A DNA stretch of 64,000 bases from NCBI RefSeq assembly GCF_016863435.1, contig NZ_BOOW01000010.1:124001-188000 (forward strand). The letters run 5' to 3'. A program made the position numbers and the translations under genes. Shown piece by piece: positions 33,804 through 43,408 of this stretch (within the stretch, counting starts at the first letter, position 1; each line of letters starts with the position of its first letter). The notes below the pieces were generated by a model. It made no database searches, was not told where the DNA came from, and was given only the letters and a program-made list of their open reading frames with translations. This DNA is from Sinosporangium siamense (GTDB lineage: Bacteria; Actinomycetota; Actinomycetes; Streptosporangiales; Streptosporangiaceae).

Positions 33804-35495
33804 TCAGGAGGCTGCCTTGGGGCCGTGCATGGTGAAGTTGTCGAAGGACGCCTTCATCGCGGACGTGGTTTGCTCCCCTACCCGGGCAAGGATGCCCACT
33901 TCGCCGGCGGCCAGGGGACTGTCGTCGGTGACCTGTTGGGCGAGGGTGCCGTTCACCCACAGGGACAGGCGCAGAGCGCCGTCCACCTCGGCGCATTCGG
34001 CCTGGAGGCGTGTCCGGCCGTCGCTCGTCATCGAGACGGGCACCGCGGAGGTCAGGTCGACGCCGCGGTCCTCCACGACGCGGCGTATTCGTGCGTGGCC
34101 CCCCGTGTCCAGGAGGAACTCGTATCGTGTGGCCTTGTAACCCTCGGCGGCCCGGCAGAACAGGCCGTATTCGCCCTTGCCCGAGGGGGCTCCGCGCAAC
34201 GAGGTGTCGATGCTGAGGAGCAGATCTGTGGGAAGTGTGGGGAGAGGCTTGTCATAGGGCTTGGGAGTGGCCGGCTGTTTGGGCAGGAAGGCGATGGGGG
34301 CGCTTTCCGAACGTGAAGGACTCTCGCCGTTGACGTCGATGGCGTAGAAACCCTCCGGCGCATAGCCGTATGTCAAGCCGTCCGTAGCGTTGTATCTGGT
34401 TCCACCCCACCCGGTGCCGGTCTGGGTGAAGTCATCGTGAAACAGAAGCTGGAGGTTCTCCGGTGGCCCATCGGAGGCCAGGACGGTGTAGGTGGTCGCC
34501 GCGATCGCGAGGACGGCCGCGACACCGGCGGCCGCCAGGACCGGCCGCCGCACCCGCCGCCTCGCCCTCGCCGGCGGCGTGAGGGTCGGCGCGGGCTCCG
34601 GCGGAGCGGGCATGCCGAGAGTCTGCGGTCCGTGCGGGGCGGTGGGGGCCCAGGTCGGGTGGGAGGCGTGGGTCAGGCTCTCGGCGGGGGAGGTGCGGCC
34701 CACCAGGTGGTCGAGGAGCTGCTGCGCGGTGGGGCGCCGCGCGGGGTCCTTGGACAGTGCCCGCCGCACGGCGTCGAGCAGGGCGGGTTCCATGCCCTCC
34801 AGCGCGGGTTCGGCGTTGAGCACCTGGTAGACGATGGCCGGCATGCCCTCGCCGTTGAACACGTGCCGGCCGGAGGAGGCGTAGGCCACCAGGCAGCCCC
34901 AGGAGAACACGTCACAGGCCGGGGAGGTCGGCTCGCCCCGCAACACCTCGGGCGCCATGTAACGGGGAGTGCCGAGGATCTCGCCGGTGGTGGTGACGCC
35001 GCCGAGGGTGTCGAGCGCGCGGGCGATGCCGAAGTCGATCACCCGGGGGCCGATCGGCGACAGGAGCACGTTGGACGGCTTCAGATCGCGGTGGACGACG
35101 CCCGCGCCGTGGATGGCGGTCAGAGCCGTCGCCACGCCGACCGCGAGAGCCGACAGGTTGGAGCCGTGGAGCGGGCCGAACTGCTTGATGGACTCTTCGA
35201 GGTTCAGCCCCGGCACATATTCGGTCACGACGTACAACTGGTCGCCGTCGAGCGCCGCCTCCAGCACGGCGGCCGTGCAGAAGGGCCGCACGCGGCGCGC
35301 GGCGTCGGCCTCGCGCCGGAAACGGCTGCGGAATCGCTCATTCTGGCTGTAGCCAGGATTGATCACTTTGACGGCGACCCGCTGCCCCGAGTTGTCTTCG
35401 CCCAGATAGACCGTCCCCATGCCGCCTCGGCCGAGACGGCCGAGCAACCGGTAATGTCCAATAGCGGATGGATCACCGGGCCCGAGGTTATGCAC
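33804..35495 (-). CDS. Membrane receptor Ser/Thr protein kinase with LamG-like extracellular domain
   Basis: 563 residues from a GTG. Kinase domain about 14-265: G-loop GRGGMGTV, Lys in VAVKVI (K43), HRDLKPSN (135-142), DFG (154-156) and GTPRYMAPE. A Pro-rich juxtamembrane stretch carries Thr/Pro motifs, then one transmembrane helix at about 318-340. The outer domain (about 345-563) begins LLFHDDFTQTGTGW and ends with ASFDNFTMHG, a concanavalin/LamG-like beta sandwich often used to bind glycans. It may sense wall or sugar ligands; this is inference. Confidence 0.9.
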   Translation of the reverse strand: MHNLGPGDPSAIGHYRLLGRLGRGGMGTVYLGEDNSGQRVAVKVINPGYSQNERFRSRFRREADAARRVRPFCTAAVLEAALDGDQLYVVTEYVPGLNLEESIKQFGPLHGSNLSALAVGVATALTAIHGAGVVHRDLKPSNVLLSPIGPRVIDFGIARALDTLGGVTTTGEILGTPRYMAPEVLRGEPTSPACDVFSWGCLVAYASSGRHVFNGEGMPAIVYQVLNAEPALEGMEPALLDAVRRALSKDPARRPTAQQLLDHLVGRTSPAESLTHASHPTWAPTAPHGPQTLGMPAPPEPAPTLTPPARARRRVRRPVLAAAGVAAVLAIAATTYTVLASDGPPENLQLLFHDDFTQTGTGWGGTRYNATDGLTYGYAPEGFYAIDVNGESPSRSESAPIAFLPKQPATPKPYDKPLPTLPTDLLLSIDTSLRGAPSGKGEYGLFCRAAEGYKATRYEFLLDTGGHARIRRVVEDRGVDLTSAVPVSMTSDGRTRLQAECAEVDGALRLSLWVNGTLAQQVTDDSPLAAGEVGILARVGEQTTSAMKASFDNFTMHGPKAAS

Positions 35496-35544
35496 CAGTT
35501 TCGCCTTTACGCCTCGCCTTTACCTGTACTTCGAAGGCATTAGC

Positions 35545-36288
35545 CTACCCAGGTCCCTCTGCGGCGAGTCGACGCAGTCTGAGTGGGCTCAGGTCCTCCA
35601 GGCTGTGGGTGACCGACACGGCTTCCATCTCGGGAGGCCGGAACCCGTGCCGCGCGACCATCACGACCCTGCACCCCGCGGCCACCGCCGCCGCCACCCC
35701 CGTCGGGCTGTCCTCGACCACCACACACCGCCGGGGATCGACTCCGAGCCGGGAGGCGGCCAGAAGGTAGGGATCCGGGTCGGGTTTGTTGCGCGGGCTG
35801 TCCTCGGCCGCAACCACCGGGCCGAACCTGTGCCGCCCGAGCGAGGGCATGACAAGGTCGACGATGCGCCGCGGCGACGCCGTGACCAGCGCCGTCGGCA
35901 CCCGCGCCGCCAGGAGGGCGTCGAGCAGCGCAAGCGCCCCCGGCAGCACGCGCACCTCGCGGGCCACCCGGTCGGCGAAGTCGTCGAGGAGCATGTCCGA
36001 CACCACGGCCGTGCCGTACGCCGTGGGCGTGCGGGCGTGTGCCAGCAGGTAGGCCGCGGTGTCCTCGATCGCGCGGCCCAGCACGTGGGGGTGGTCCGAC
36101 GGCGCGAGCGCGCAGCCGAGGTCGCGGGCGGCGACGTGGACGACGGCCTCCCACCAGAGGCCCTCGGTGTCGACGAGGGTGCCGTCCATGTCCAGCAGGA
36201 CGGCCTGGAGGGAAAGCCCCGCGTTCCCTTCCTTATGGCCGTTCGGCCGGTCAAGCGCCTGCCTGGACGGGATCCGGCCTCGCCTCAC
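35545..36288 (-). CDS. HAD-superfamily phosphatase (beta-phosphoglucomutase-like)
   Basis: 247 residues from a GTG at 36288 with GGAG seven bases upstream; no ATG/GTG/TTG lies nearer the conserved core, so the protein has about 25 extra N-terminal residues. HAD motif I is DMDGTLVD (D33, D35), motif II is VTASP, motif III has the Lys in RNKPDPDPY, and motif IV is VVEDSPTG. A helical cap follows motif I. It is a small phosphate-ester hydrolase or mutase; the substrate is not evident. Confidence 0.88.
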   Translation of the reverse strand: MRRGRIPSRQALDRPNGHKEGNAGLSLQAVLLDMDGTLVDTEGLWWEAVVHVAARDLGCALAPSDHPHVLGRAIEDTAAYLLAHARTPTAYGTAVVSDMLLDDFADRVAREVRVLPGALALLDALLAARVPTALVTASPRRIVDLVMPSLGRHRFGPVVAAEDSPRNKPDPDPYLLAASRLGVDPRRCVVVEDSPTGVAAAVAAGCRVVMVARHGFRPPEMEAVSVTHSLEDLSPLRLRRLAAEGPG

Positions 36289-36462
36289 AGGTCGCTCCGT
36301 AGGGTGGTGGGAAGGTGCAGCGGGGCTGAACGCAGGGTGATTTCCGCGGCGGCTGCCGCCCTTTGTGGCCACCGTAGTGGATGCCATCACCCCGAGCCAG
36401 ACAGCGGGATTGCTCAGCAGAAGCGGGTCTTTTTCCCTTCCCATCCGCTGGATATTCCGCGA

Positions 36463-37935
36463 TCAGGACGGTACATAATCCGGCGGCACGCCCATCCACC
36501 TCAACCACTCCCGCATTCCCGGCACACCCGACGGGTCGTCGACGATTTGCGCGGCGAATTCCACGACCGCAACCTCCTCGCCGGTGTCGAACAGCAGCCT
36601 GGCCGGCCCCGACCACGACAACGTCCATTTGGCCTGCCCGTGCCGGATCAGCACCGCCTCCAGCGCCTGCGCCAGCACCCCGGTCAGCAGGGTGTCCGAC
36701 TCGTGCCAGCCGAGCTCCAGCAACTGCTCCTCCAGCGCCGCCCGCTGACCGTCGGCCAGCGCCTGGAAGGCCGTGTCGAGGTACGGCAGTGCCGTACCCC
36801 TGACCCGCTGACCGGCCACGGCGAGGTCGTGCAGCGCCTCGGCGTTGCGCACGGCGTACATGCCGGAGGCGACGAGCTCCTCCCACGACACGGCCTTGAG
36901 CTCGGTCAGCGCCTGCGGGGACCACATGTGGTCCTCGACGGCGCGGATCGCCCGCCCGGGGTCCCTCAGCAGGCTGAGCGCCGGCCTCGGGTCGGGCCTG
37001 AGCCCCGGGTCGGGGAGATCGGCCAGCATCGCGAGCCGGTCGTGGAGCGCCGGGTGGGAGTCGTAGCGGGAGGTCTTCTCCGGCACCCGGGCCGCCTCGA
37101 CAAGCCGGCTTCGCCGTTCGGGATCGTGGAGAAGCGCCTGAAAACCAGCCATGACGTCGCGGGGCCTGCGGCCTCCGGCGCCTGCCATGCTCAGATACCT
37201 GTCGGTGAAGACCTCCCAGGCCAGCGCGGTCACGTGGATCGTGCGCAGGGCCCCGGCCATCGCCTCCCGGCCGGCGATGGCGACCGCGAAGCGGTCGGCC
37301 TCCAGCTCCTGGCGGCGGGAGACCGCCTGGGACACGAGCAGATAGAGGCGGGCGTAACCCGAGAAGACCATCCGCACGATGGCGAAATCGGAAAGACCGC
37401 GCACCGCCGCGATCAGGGCCACCCGGCCCCGGTAGATCGGCGCGCCGAGACGGGTGTGGGCCCCGCTGTAATGCCCGAGTTCGTGCCCTAGCACGGCCCG
37501 CATCTGGTCGCGGGTGAGCGCGAGCATCAGCGGCACGCCGATGTACATACGGCGCCGCACGGCGCGCAGGCCGAGGAGGCGGGTGTCCTCGGCCACGGCC
37601 GCGTTGACCTCGGCGACCAGGCGGATCTCGTCCGGGGGCGCCGTTTGCACCTGCCGGGCGAGATCCTCCACCGTGTGCCACAGCTCGGGCTCCTGCTCCC
37701 GGGACACCTCGATGCCGGGCTCTTCTGCCTGCTTTCTCCGGCTGACCACCCAGAGCGCGTGGATGAGCGCGCCCGCCGCCAGGGTGTAGCCCACGGCGCC
37801 CTGCAGGCTGCGCAGGCCGAATCCGAAGATCAGGCTGAGGTCGAAGAAGAGCGCGGCCCCCACCAGAGTTGCGACCAGCAGGTAGAAACCGCTGAGCAGG
37901 GTGATGGCGAGCACGGCCCGTAGCGCGACGGTCAT
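36463..37935 (-). CDS. M48-family membrane metalloprotease
   Basis: 490 residues. Two N-terminal membrane helices (about 5-65) precede the zinc motif HELGH (near 151), with the third ligand Glu in RRQELEADRFAV. This is the HtpX/Ste24 architecture with an actinobacterial C-terminal extension of about 200 residues. The ATG at 37935 has GGAG nine bases upstream and is preferred over the GTG at 37950. It presumably cleaves membrane or misfolded proteins at the cytoplasmic membrane. Confidence 0.9.
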   Translation of the reverse strand: MTVALRAVLAITLLSGFYLLVATLVGAALFFDLSLIFGFGLRSLQGAVGYTLAAGALIHALWVVSRRKQAEEPGIEVSREQEPELWHTVEDLARQVQTAPPDEIRLVAEVNAAVAEDTRLLGLRAVRRRMYIGVPLMLALTRDQMRAVLGHELGHYSGAHTRLGAPIYRGRVALIAAVRGLSDFAIVRMVFSGYARLYLLVSQAVSRRQELEADRFAVAIAGREAMAGALRTIHVTALAWEVFTDRYLSMAGAGGRRPRDVMAGFQALLHDPERRSRLVEAARVPEKTSRYDSHPALHDRLAMLADLPDPGLRPDPRPALSLLRDPGRAIRAVEDHMWSPQALTELKAVSWEELVASGMYAVRNAEALHDLAVAGQRVRGTALPYLDTAFQALADGQRAALEEQLLELGWHESDTLLTGVLAQALEAVLIRHGQAKWTLSWSGPARLLFDTGEEVAVVEFAAQIVDDPSGVPGMREWLRWMGVPPDYVPS

Positions 37936-38042
37936 GGGAATCGGCTCCACGAGGGGGGATGTGGCCGCGCCCGACCTTAGTGGAGCCTCCGCGCCGTTCG
38001 TACTGATTTATGGATCTTTGAAGGACCGGTAGCGCTGAGTGT

Positions 38043-39398
38043 TCAGATCCGCCGGGCCGCCCTGCCTCCAAGGAGGAGAAGTTCCACGTCACCGCCCTCG
38101 CCGCGAAGGAAGCGGCCCACGGCCTTGCCCGGGTCCGCCGCCGGCGCCAGCGCGTCGGGCAGCGGCCCCGCCACGGGCGTCAGCACCGAGTCCGGCGGTG
38201 CCTGGAAGCCCTCGTCGAGCAGCGCCTGGCGGACGGCCCACGCGATCCGCAGCGCCGTGCCCTCGGCCGTGACCCTGAAGGTCCACAGTCCCGCGTCGTA
38301 GTCGCCCGCGTATTCCGCGAGCCGCTCGGCCCCCACCTCCGCCGGGGCGTACGGCGGAGCCTCGGGAACCACGCCCAGCAGGTTCCGGAGGCACCACTCG
38401 GTGACCTTCGCGCCGAGCGTCTTGCCCGGCATGGCGTTGGTGAGGGTGGTGACGGCGAAGCCGTGCCGGGGCGACAACACGAACGTCGAAAGCGCCATAT
38501 TGCCGATATTGCCGCCGTGGGTGACGAGCCGTACGTCGCCGTGATCCTCAAGCAGCCACGGCATACCTACGGCGTTCCACGGCGTGGTGCCCTCGACTTG
38601 CGCCTTCTGCATGAGCGCACGGGTCTCCGCGCCGATCGGGGCCTGCCCCGGACTCTCCCCGGACAGATGGAAACGCGCGTATTTAAGCTGGTCGACGGCC
38701 GACGACAACAACCCGCCCTCCGGCAGGGAGCCGCCCGACAACCCCCAGACGCGGCCGGGTGCGGGCCGCCCGTCCTCAAGGGTGATGTGGCCGACGGCGT
38801 GCGGGCGAAGCGCCGCCTCCCACGGGTGGAAGAAGCTCGACTCCATGCCGAGCGGGCCGAGCACGATCCGCGTGATCGCGGCGGCGTAGGGCTCGCCCGT
38901 CACCACCTCGACCAGCCTGCCCAGGATCCTCATGCCGGCGTTGCTGTACGACGACGTCGTCCCCGGAGCGAAGAGCTGCGGCAGGTCGTGGAAGGTCGCG
39001 ACGGCCCGGGCGAGCGCGTCCTCGCCCCACGACCCGCTGTCGTCCACGTCGCCGCGGAAACCACCGGTGTGCGTGAGCAGATGGCGTACAGTGACCACCC
39101 GCGCCGCCGCCTCGTCCGCCAGGCGCAGATCCGGCAGATAATCGCGGACCGGGCGGTCGAGCACCACCAGCCCGCGCTCCACCAGATGCATGACGGCGGT
39201 CGCGGTCACCGTCTTGGTGGTGGACCCGATCTGGAAAAGGGTGTCCTCGGTCACGGGGGCGGGTGACGCCACATTCGTGACTCCGGTGGTCAGCACGTGC
39301 TCCTCGCCGTCGGCGATCACACCGACGGCGGCGCCGGGGATGCCCAGGCTCTTCGCCTCGTCCTCGATGAGATTGCGGAGATCATCCAAGTCAGCCAT
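38043..39398 (-). CDS. Serine hydrolase, class C beta-lactamase/DD-peptidase family
   Basis: 451 residues from the ATG at 39398 with GAGG upstream. S59-x-x-K62 (GSTTK), Y151-S-N153 and a later THGGN (HxG motif) give the beta-lactamase (Pfam family) signature. A separate C-terminal beta domain of about 110 residues follows. There is no signal peptide, so it probably acts in the cytoplasm as an esterase or peptidase rather than on beta-lactams. Confidence 0.9.
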   Translation of the reverse strand: MADLDDLRNLIEDEAKSLGIPGAAVGVIADGEEHVLTTGVTNVASPAPVTEDTLFQIGSTTKTVTATAVMHLVERGLVVLDRPVRDYLPDLRLADEAAARVVTVRHLLTHTGGFRGDVDDSGSWGEDALARAVATFHDLPQLFAPGTTSSYSNAGMRILGRLVEVVTGEPYAAAITRIVLGPLGMESSFFHPWEAALRPHAVGHITLEDGRPAPGRVWGLSGGSLPEGGLLSSAVDQLKYARFHLSGESPGQAPIGAETRALMQKAQVEGTTPWNAVGMPWLLEDHGDVRLVTHGGNIGNMALSTFVLSPRHGFAVTTLTNAMPGKTLGAKVTEWCLRNLLGVVPEAPPYAPAEVGAERLAEYAGDYDAGLWTFRVTAEGTALRIAWAVRQALLDEGFQAPPDSVLTPVAGPLPDALAPAADPGKAVGRFLRGEGGDVELLLLGGRAARRI

Positions 39399-39520
39399 AT
39401 GCCTCATCGTCGTCGCCGGCCCGCAATATCGGATGGGCGGATCGGCCAACACATCGGCGGCGGGTTGTCCGGCGGCACAAGGCCTCCGCGGAAGTGATCA
39501 CTGAGGCCGGAGTGGCTGAC

Positions 39521-39553
39521 TTGCGTTCATGAGGGCTAAGAACATATGTTCGA
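39521..39553 (+). promoter_or_regulatory. LexA-type SOS box and promoter of the DnaE2 operon
   Basis: AAGAACATATGTTCGA (39538-39553) matches the actinobacterial LexA consensus TCGAAC-N4-GTTCGA at 10 of 12 fixed positions, with a perfect right half. It overlaps the -10 region (TATGTT, 39545-39550) of a promoter whose -35 is TTGCGT (39521-39526). Repression by LexA and induction by DNA damage would follow. Confidence 0.7.
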
Positions 39554-39617
39554 GATATCGCCCGAACTTCCCCCGGGTGGCCCATGAAGCACCACGCCAC
39601 AAGGGGGAGCGCAAGCC

Positions 39618-39884
39618 TTGAGCAGACTTTACGGTGACCCGATCGAGGTCTGGACCAGAGATGGGGAGCCCGCCCAGTTCGTCTGGCGCGACCGGCTCTA
39701 CTCGGTCCGTGCTGTCGTCGATCACTGGGTCGTCGCCCGGGAGTGGTGGAAGACCACCGAGACCGACCCCGGCGAGCGCAGGTTCTGGCGGGTCCAGGCC
39801 AGCCCCCATCGCCAGGTCGGCACTTATGAGTTGAGGTTCGACACCGCGAGTGCGGGGTGGCTCCTCCTGCGGGCGTGGGACTGA
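39618..39884 (+). CDS. DUF6504 protein
   Basis: 88 residues from a TTG with GGGGAG upstream. Short, Trp-rich protein (VWTRDGEPAQFVWRDRLYSV, then WVVAREWW) of a family found beside actinobacterial mutagenic polymerases, usually between imuB and dnaE2. Function is unknown; an accessory role in translesion synthesis is likely from context. Its TGA overlaps the ATG of dnaE2. Confidence 0.8.
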   Translation: MSRLYGDPIEVWTRDGEPAQFVWRDRLYSVRAVVDHWVVAREWWKTTETDPGERRFWRVQASPHRQVGTYELRFDTASAGWLLLRAWD

Positions 39885-42800
39885 TGGCTCCGCCGTTCTC
39901 TCACCTGCACGTGAGCTCGGCCTTCTCCCTGCGCTACGGCACGGCTTTCCCCGCGGCGCTGGTGGAGCGGGCCGTCGAGCACGACATGGACATCCTCGCC
40001 CTGACCGACCGCGACGGCCTCTACGGCGCGATCAAGCACGCCAAGGCGTGCCTCGCCGCCGGGGTGCGCCCGGTGCTCGGTGTGGACCTCGCCCTTGAGC
40101 CCGCCCTCGTGGCGGGCCCGGGGCGGGGCCGCCGCCGCGCGCCCGACAACGAGACGTGCGACCGGATCGTGGTGCTCGCCCGGGGCGCGGCGGGATGGCC
40201 GGCGTTGAGCCGCCTGGTCACCGCCGCCCACTACGCGGGGGATCGGGGTGTGCCGAGGGTGACGCCCGAGCTTGTCGCGTCGTTCGGCGGGGGCGGCGGC
40301 CTCGCCGTGCTTCTCGGCCCCCGCTCCGACGTCGGCCGCGCGGTGGCCGAGCGCCGCGACGGTCTCGCCGTGTCGCTGCTGGCCGCCTGGCGGGCGCTGC
40401 TGCCGGGCGTCGTGATCGAGGTGGTCGACCGCCAAGGCTACCGCGAGACGGCGGACGCCGCCCGCATGCTGGCCCTGGCCGACTCCGCCGGGGTGCCCGC
40501 CGTGCTGACCAACGCGGTGCGCCACCTCGACCCGTCGGATTACCAGGTCGGCGACGTGCTGGACGCCGCCCGGCGGCTCGTCCCGCTGCACCCGCGCCAC
40601 CTGGAGCGCTCCGCCTCCCACGCCTACTTCAAGAGCCCGAAGGAGATGCTGCCGATCGCCGAGGGGGTGTGCGGGGGCGACCAGGGGCGCACGGTGCGGC
40701 TGCTCACCACGACCCGGCGGCTCGCGGAGGAGTGCGCCATGGATCCCCGCACGCTGCTCGCGCTGGAGAACGACCCGCCGCGGCTGCATCTGCCCGAGAT
40801 CGACGGGGAGCCGGTGGGGATGCTCCGGCGGCGCTGCGCCGACGGGCTGCTCAAGCATGGTTTGGAGCGTTCCAGAGAGGCATGTGAACGGCTGGACATG
40901 GAGCTGGCGATCATCGAGCGCAAGCAACTGTCCGGATATTTCATTGCCGTCTCCGACATCACCCGTCTGATCCGGCAGATGGGTGTGCGCTGCTCGATCC
41001 GCGGCTCCGGCGCGGGCAGCCTCGTCAACCACATCATCGGCATCAGCGCCGTCAACCCCCTCGAACACGGCCTGCTGATGGAACGTTTCCTGTCCGAAGG
41101 CCGCATCGGCCTCCCCGACATCGACGTGGACGTTGAGTCCGCGCGCCGCCTCGACTGCTACCGCGCCATCTACGAGCGATACGGTGAAGCCCGCGTGGCC
41201 TGCGTCTCGATGATGGAGACCTACCGCGCCCGCAGCGCCATCCGCGACGTCGGCGCCGCCATGGGCCTGCCGCCCCACGAGATCGACGCCATCGCCAAGG
41301 CGTTCCCCCACATCCGCGCCAGGCAGATCCGGGCCGCCCTGAGCGACCTGCCCGAACTCGCCGGCAGCGGCCTCGGCGACGGCACCCTGGAACGTGTCTT
41401 CCTCCTCGCGGAACGCCTCGACGGGCTGCCCCGGCACATCGCCCTGCACCCGTGCGGCGTGCTGATCGGCAACTCCACCCTGCGCGACCGCACCCCGGTC
41501 GAACGCAGCATGCTGGAGTTCCCGATGTCGCAGTTCGACAAGGACGACGTCGAGGAGGCCGGGCTGCTCAAGCTCGACGTGCTCGGCGTGCGCATGCAGT
41601 CGGCCATCGCCTACGCCCTGGCCGAGGTGGAACGGGTCGACGGGGAGAAGATCGACCTCGACGAGGTGCCGCACGACGACCAGACGACCTACGACATGAT
41701 CTGCGCCAGCCGTACTCTCGGGTGCTTTCAGATCGAATCCCCCGGGCAGCGCGAACTCATCGCCAAACTCGAACCCCGCACCATCCACGACCTGATCGTG
41801 GACATCTCCCTGTTCCGCCCTGGACCGGTGAACTCCGACATGGTCACCCCTTATCTGGAGGCCCGCCACGGATGGCGTGAGCCGCACTACCCCTCACCGA
41901 AGCTGCGGGGAGCACTCCTGGAGACCCACGGCGTGGTCGTCTTCCACGAGCAGGTGCTCAAAGTGGTCGACGTCATGACCGAATGCGGCCTGTCAGAGGC
42001 GGAGAAGATCCGCCGCACGCTCAGCACGCCGCAGGGGCGCGAGGTGGTGCGGACCTGGTGGGAGGCGAAGGTGCTGCCGGAGTTCGACCGGAAGACGGCG
42101 CAGAAGGCGTGGCAGGTGCTGGACGCCTTCGGCGCGTTCGGCTTCTGCAAGGCCCACGCCGCAGCCTTCGCCATGCCGACCTATCAGTCGGCCTGGCTCA
42201 AACGCCACCACACCGCTGCCTTCTTCGCCGGAGTGCTCACCCACGAACCCGGCATGTATCCCCAGCGGGTCATCGTCGACGAGGCCCGGCAGTGCGGCGT
42301 CACCATCCTGCCCCTGGACATCAACCACTCGGGCACCAACTGGCAGGTCGAACGGCTCGGCCCGCGCGGCGACCCCGTCACCGGCGCCGGCCTCGACGTC
42401 GGGGAGATCGGCCGCGGCTACGGCTTGCGCGTGCCGTTCTCCGCCGTCAAAGGCATCAGCGAGGCCGAGGTGGAACGCGCCGTCGCGGGCCGGCCGTATT
42501 CCTCCCTCGCCGACTTCTGGGACCGGGCCCGCCCCTCCCGCCCGATCGTCGAGCGCATTGTGCAGACCGGCGGCCTCGACGCGGTATACGGCTTGCGCCC
42601 CGGCACCGGCTCCCGCTGGCGCCCCGGCCACCTCACCCGGCGCGACCTCATCGCCCAGGTCGGCGCGCTCGAACGCGGCTCCACCACCGGCACGATCGTG
42701 ATGGGCGCCGCCAAGACGGCTGATGCCGTACAACTCCCTCTGGGCTTTGTCGAACACATCACACCCGGCGAGCTCCCCGAAATGACGGAAAGCGAGATGG

Positions 42801-43399
42801 TCGAGGCCGAGCTTGACATCCTCGGCATCGACATCAGCCACCACATCATGGACTTCCACCACGACCTGCTCGACGCCATCGGCGTCGTGCGCTCCACCGA
42901 TCTGCTCGCCCAGCGCAACGGCGCCGAGATCCTCGTCGCCGGGGTCAAGGTCGCCACCCAGACCCCCGCCGTGCGGTCCGGCCAGCGTGTCATCTTCACC
43001 ACACTCGACGACTCCACCGGGCCGGTCGACCTCACCTTCTTCGAGTCCGTGCAACCCTGGTGCGCCGCCACCGTCTTCGGGTCATGGCTTCTCGTCGCCC
43101 GGGGCGCCGTCCGCCGCACCGGCGCCCGCGCCGTCACCCTGCGCGCCCTCGACTGCTGGAACCTCCTCGACCTCGACGCCACCTGGCGCACCGGCGGCCT
43201 TCCCGCCGTCCGCGCCCTGCTCAACGCCTCCCACGACCGCGGTGCCGGCCGCGGCGTCGGCGGAAAGCCGATCGAATACGCCAACGGCTACACCCTGTCG
43301 CCTTACGCCGACATCGGCCCCACACCTGGCACCACCACCCCGCCGCGTCGCCTCTGGCACGCCAGCCCCGGCAGCTCCGGACCCACCAGAGCCGCTTAG
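39884..43399 (+). CDS. dnaE2: Error-prone DNA polymerase III alpha subunit DnaE2
   Basis: 1171 residues; the ATG at 39884 overlaps the previous stop (TGATG). The N-terminal PHP domain starts FSHLHVSSAFSLRYG (H7, H9). The polymerase catalytic Asp pair is in PDIDVDVE (near 412-414), FGFCKAHAAAF is in the fingers, and an OB-fold lies near the C-terminus. Length and divergent PHP residues match DnaE2 rather than replicative DnaE1. It performs damage-induced mutagenic synthesis, normally with ImuA'/ImuB. Neither partner lies next to it here. Confidence 0.95.
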   Translation: MAPPFSHLHVSSAFSLRYGTAFPAALVERAVEHDMDILALTDRDGLYGAIKHAKACLAAGVRPVLGVDLALEPALVAGPGRGRRRAPDNETCDRIVVLARGAAGWPALSRLVTAAHYAGDRGVPRVTPELVASFGGGGGLAVLLGPRSDVGRAVAERRDGLAVSLLAAWRALLPGVVIEVVDRQGYRETADAARMLALADSAGVPAVLTNAVRHLDPSDYQVGDVLDAARRLVPLHPRHLERSASHAYFKSPKEMLPIAEGVCGGDQGRTVRLLTTTRRLAEECAMDPRTLLALENDPPRLHLPEIDGEPVGMLRRRCADGLLKHGLERSREACERLDMELAIIERKQLSGYFIAVSDITRLIRQMGVRCSIRGSGAGSLVNHIIGISAVNPLEHGLLMERFLSEGRIGLPDIDVDVESARRLDCYRAIYERYGEARVACVSMMETYRARSAIRDVGAAMGLPPHEIDAIAKAFPHIRARQIRAALSDLPELAGSGLGDGTLERVFLLAERLDGLPRHIALHPCGVLIGNSTLRDRTPVERSMLEFPMSQFDKDDVEEAGLLKLDVLGVRMQSAIAYALAEVERVDGEKIDLDEVPHDDQTTYDMICASRTLGCFQIESPGQRELIAKLEPRTIHDLIVDISLFRPGPVNSDMVTPYLEARHGWREPHYPSPKLRGALLETHGVVVFHEQVLKVVDVMTECGLSEAEKIRRTLSTPQGREVVRTWWEAKVLPEFDRKTAQKAWQVLDAFGAFGFCKAHAAAFAMPTYQSAWLKRHHTAAFFAGVLTHEPGMYPQRVIVDEARQCGVTILPLDINHSGTNWQVERLGPRGDPVTGAGLDVGEIGRGYGLRVPFSAVKGISEAEVERAVAGRPYSSLADFWDRARPSRPIVERIVQTGGLDAVYGLRPGTGSRWRPGHLTRRDLIAQVGALERGSTTGTIVMGAAKTADAVQLPLGFVEHITPGELPEMTESEMVEAELDILGIDISHHIMDFHHDLLDAIGVVRSTDLLAQRNGAEILVAGVKVATQTPAVRSGQRVIFTTLDDSTGPVDLTFFESVQPWCAATVFGSWLLVARGAVRRTGARAVTLRALDCWNLLDLDATWRTGGLPAVRALLNASHDRGAGRGVGGKPIEYANGYTLSPYADIGPTPGTTTPPRRLWHASPGSSGPTRAA

Positions 43400-43408
43400 A
43401 GTTGCCCA

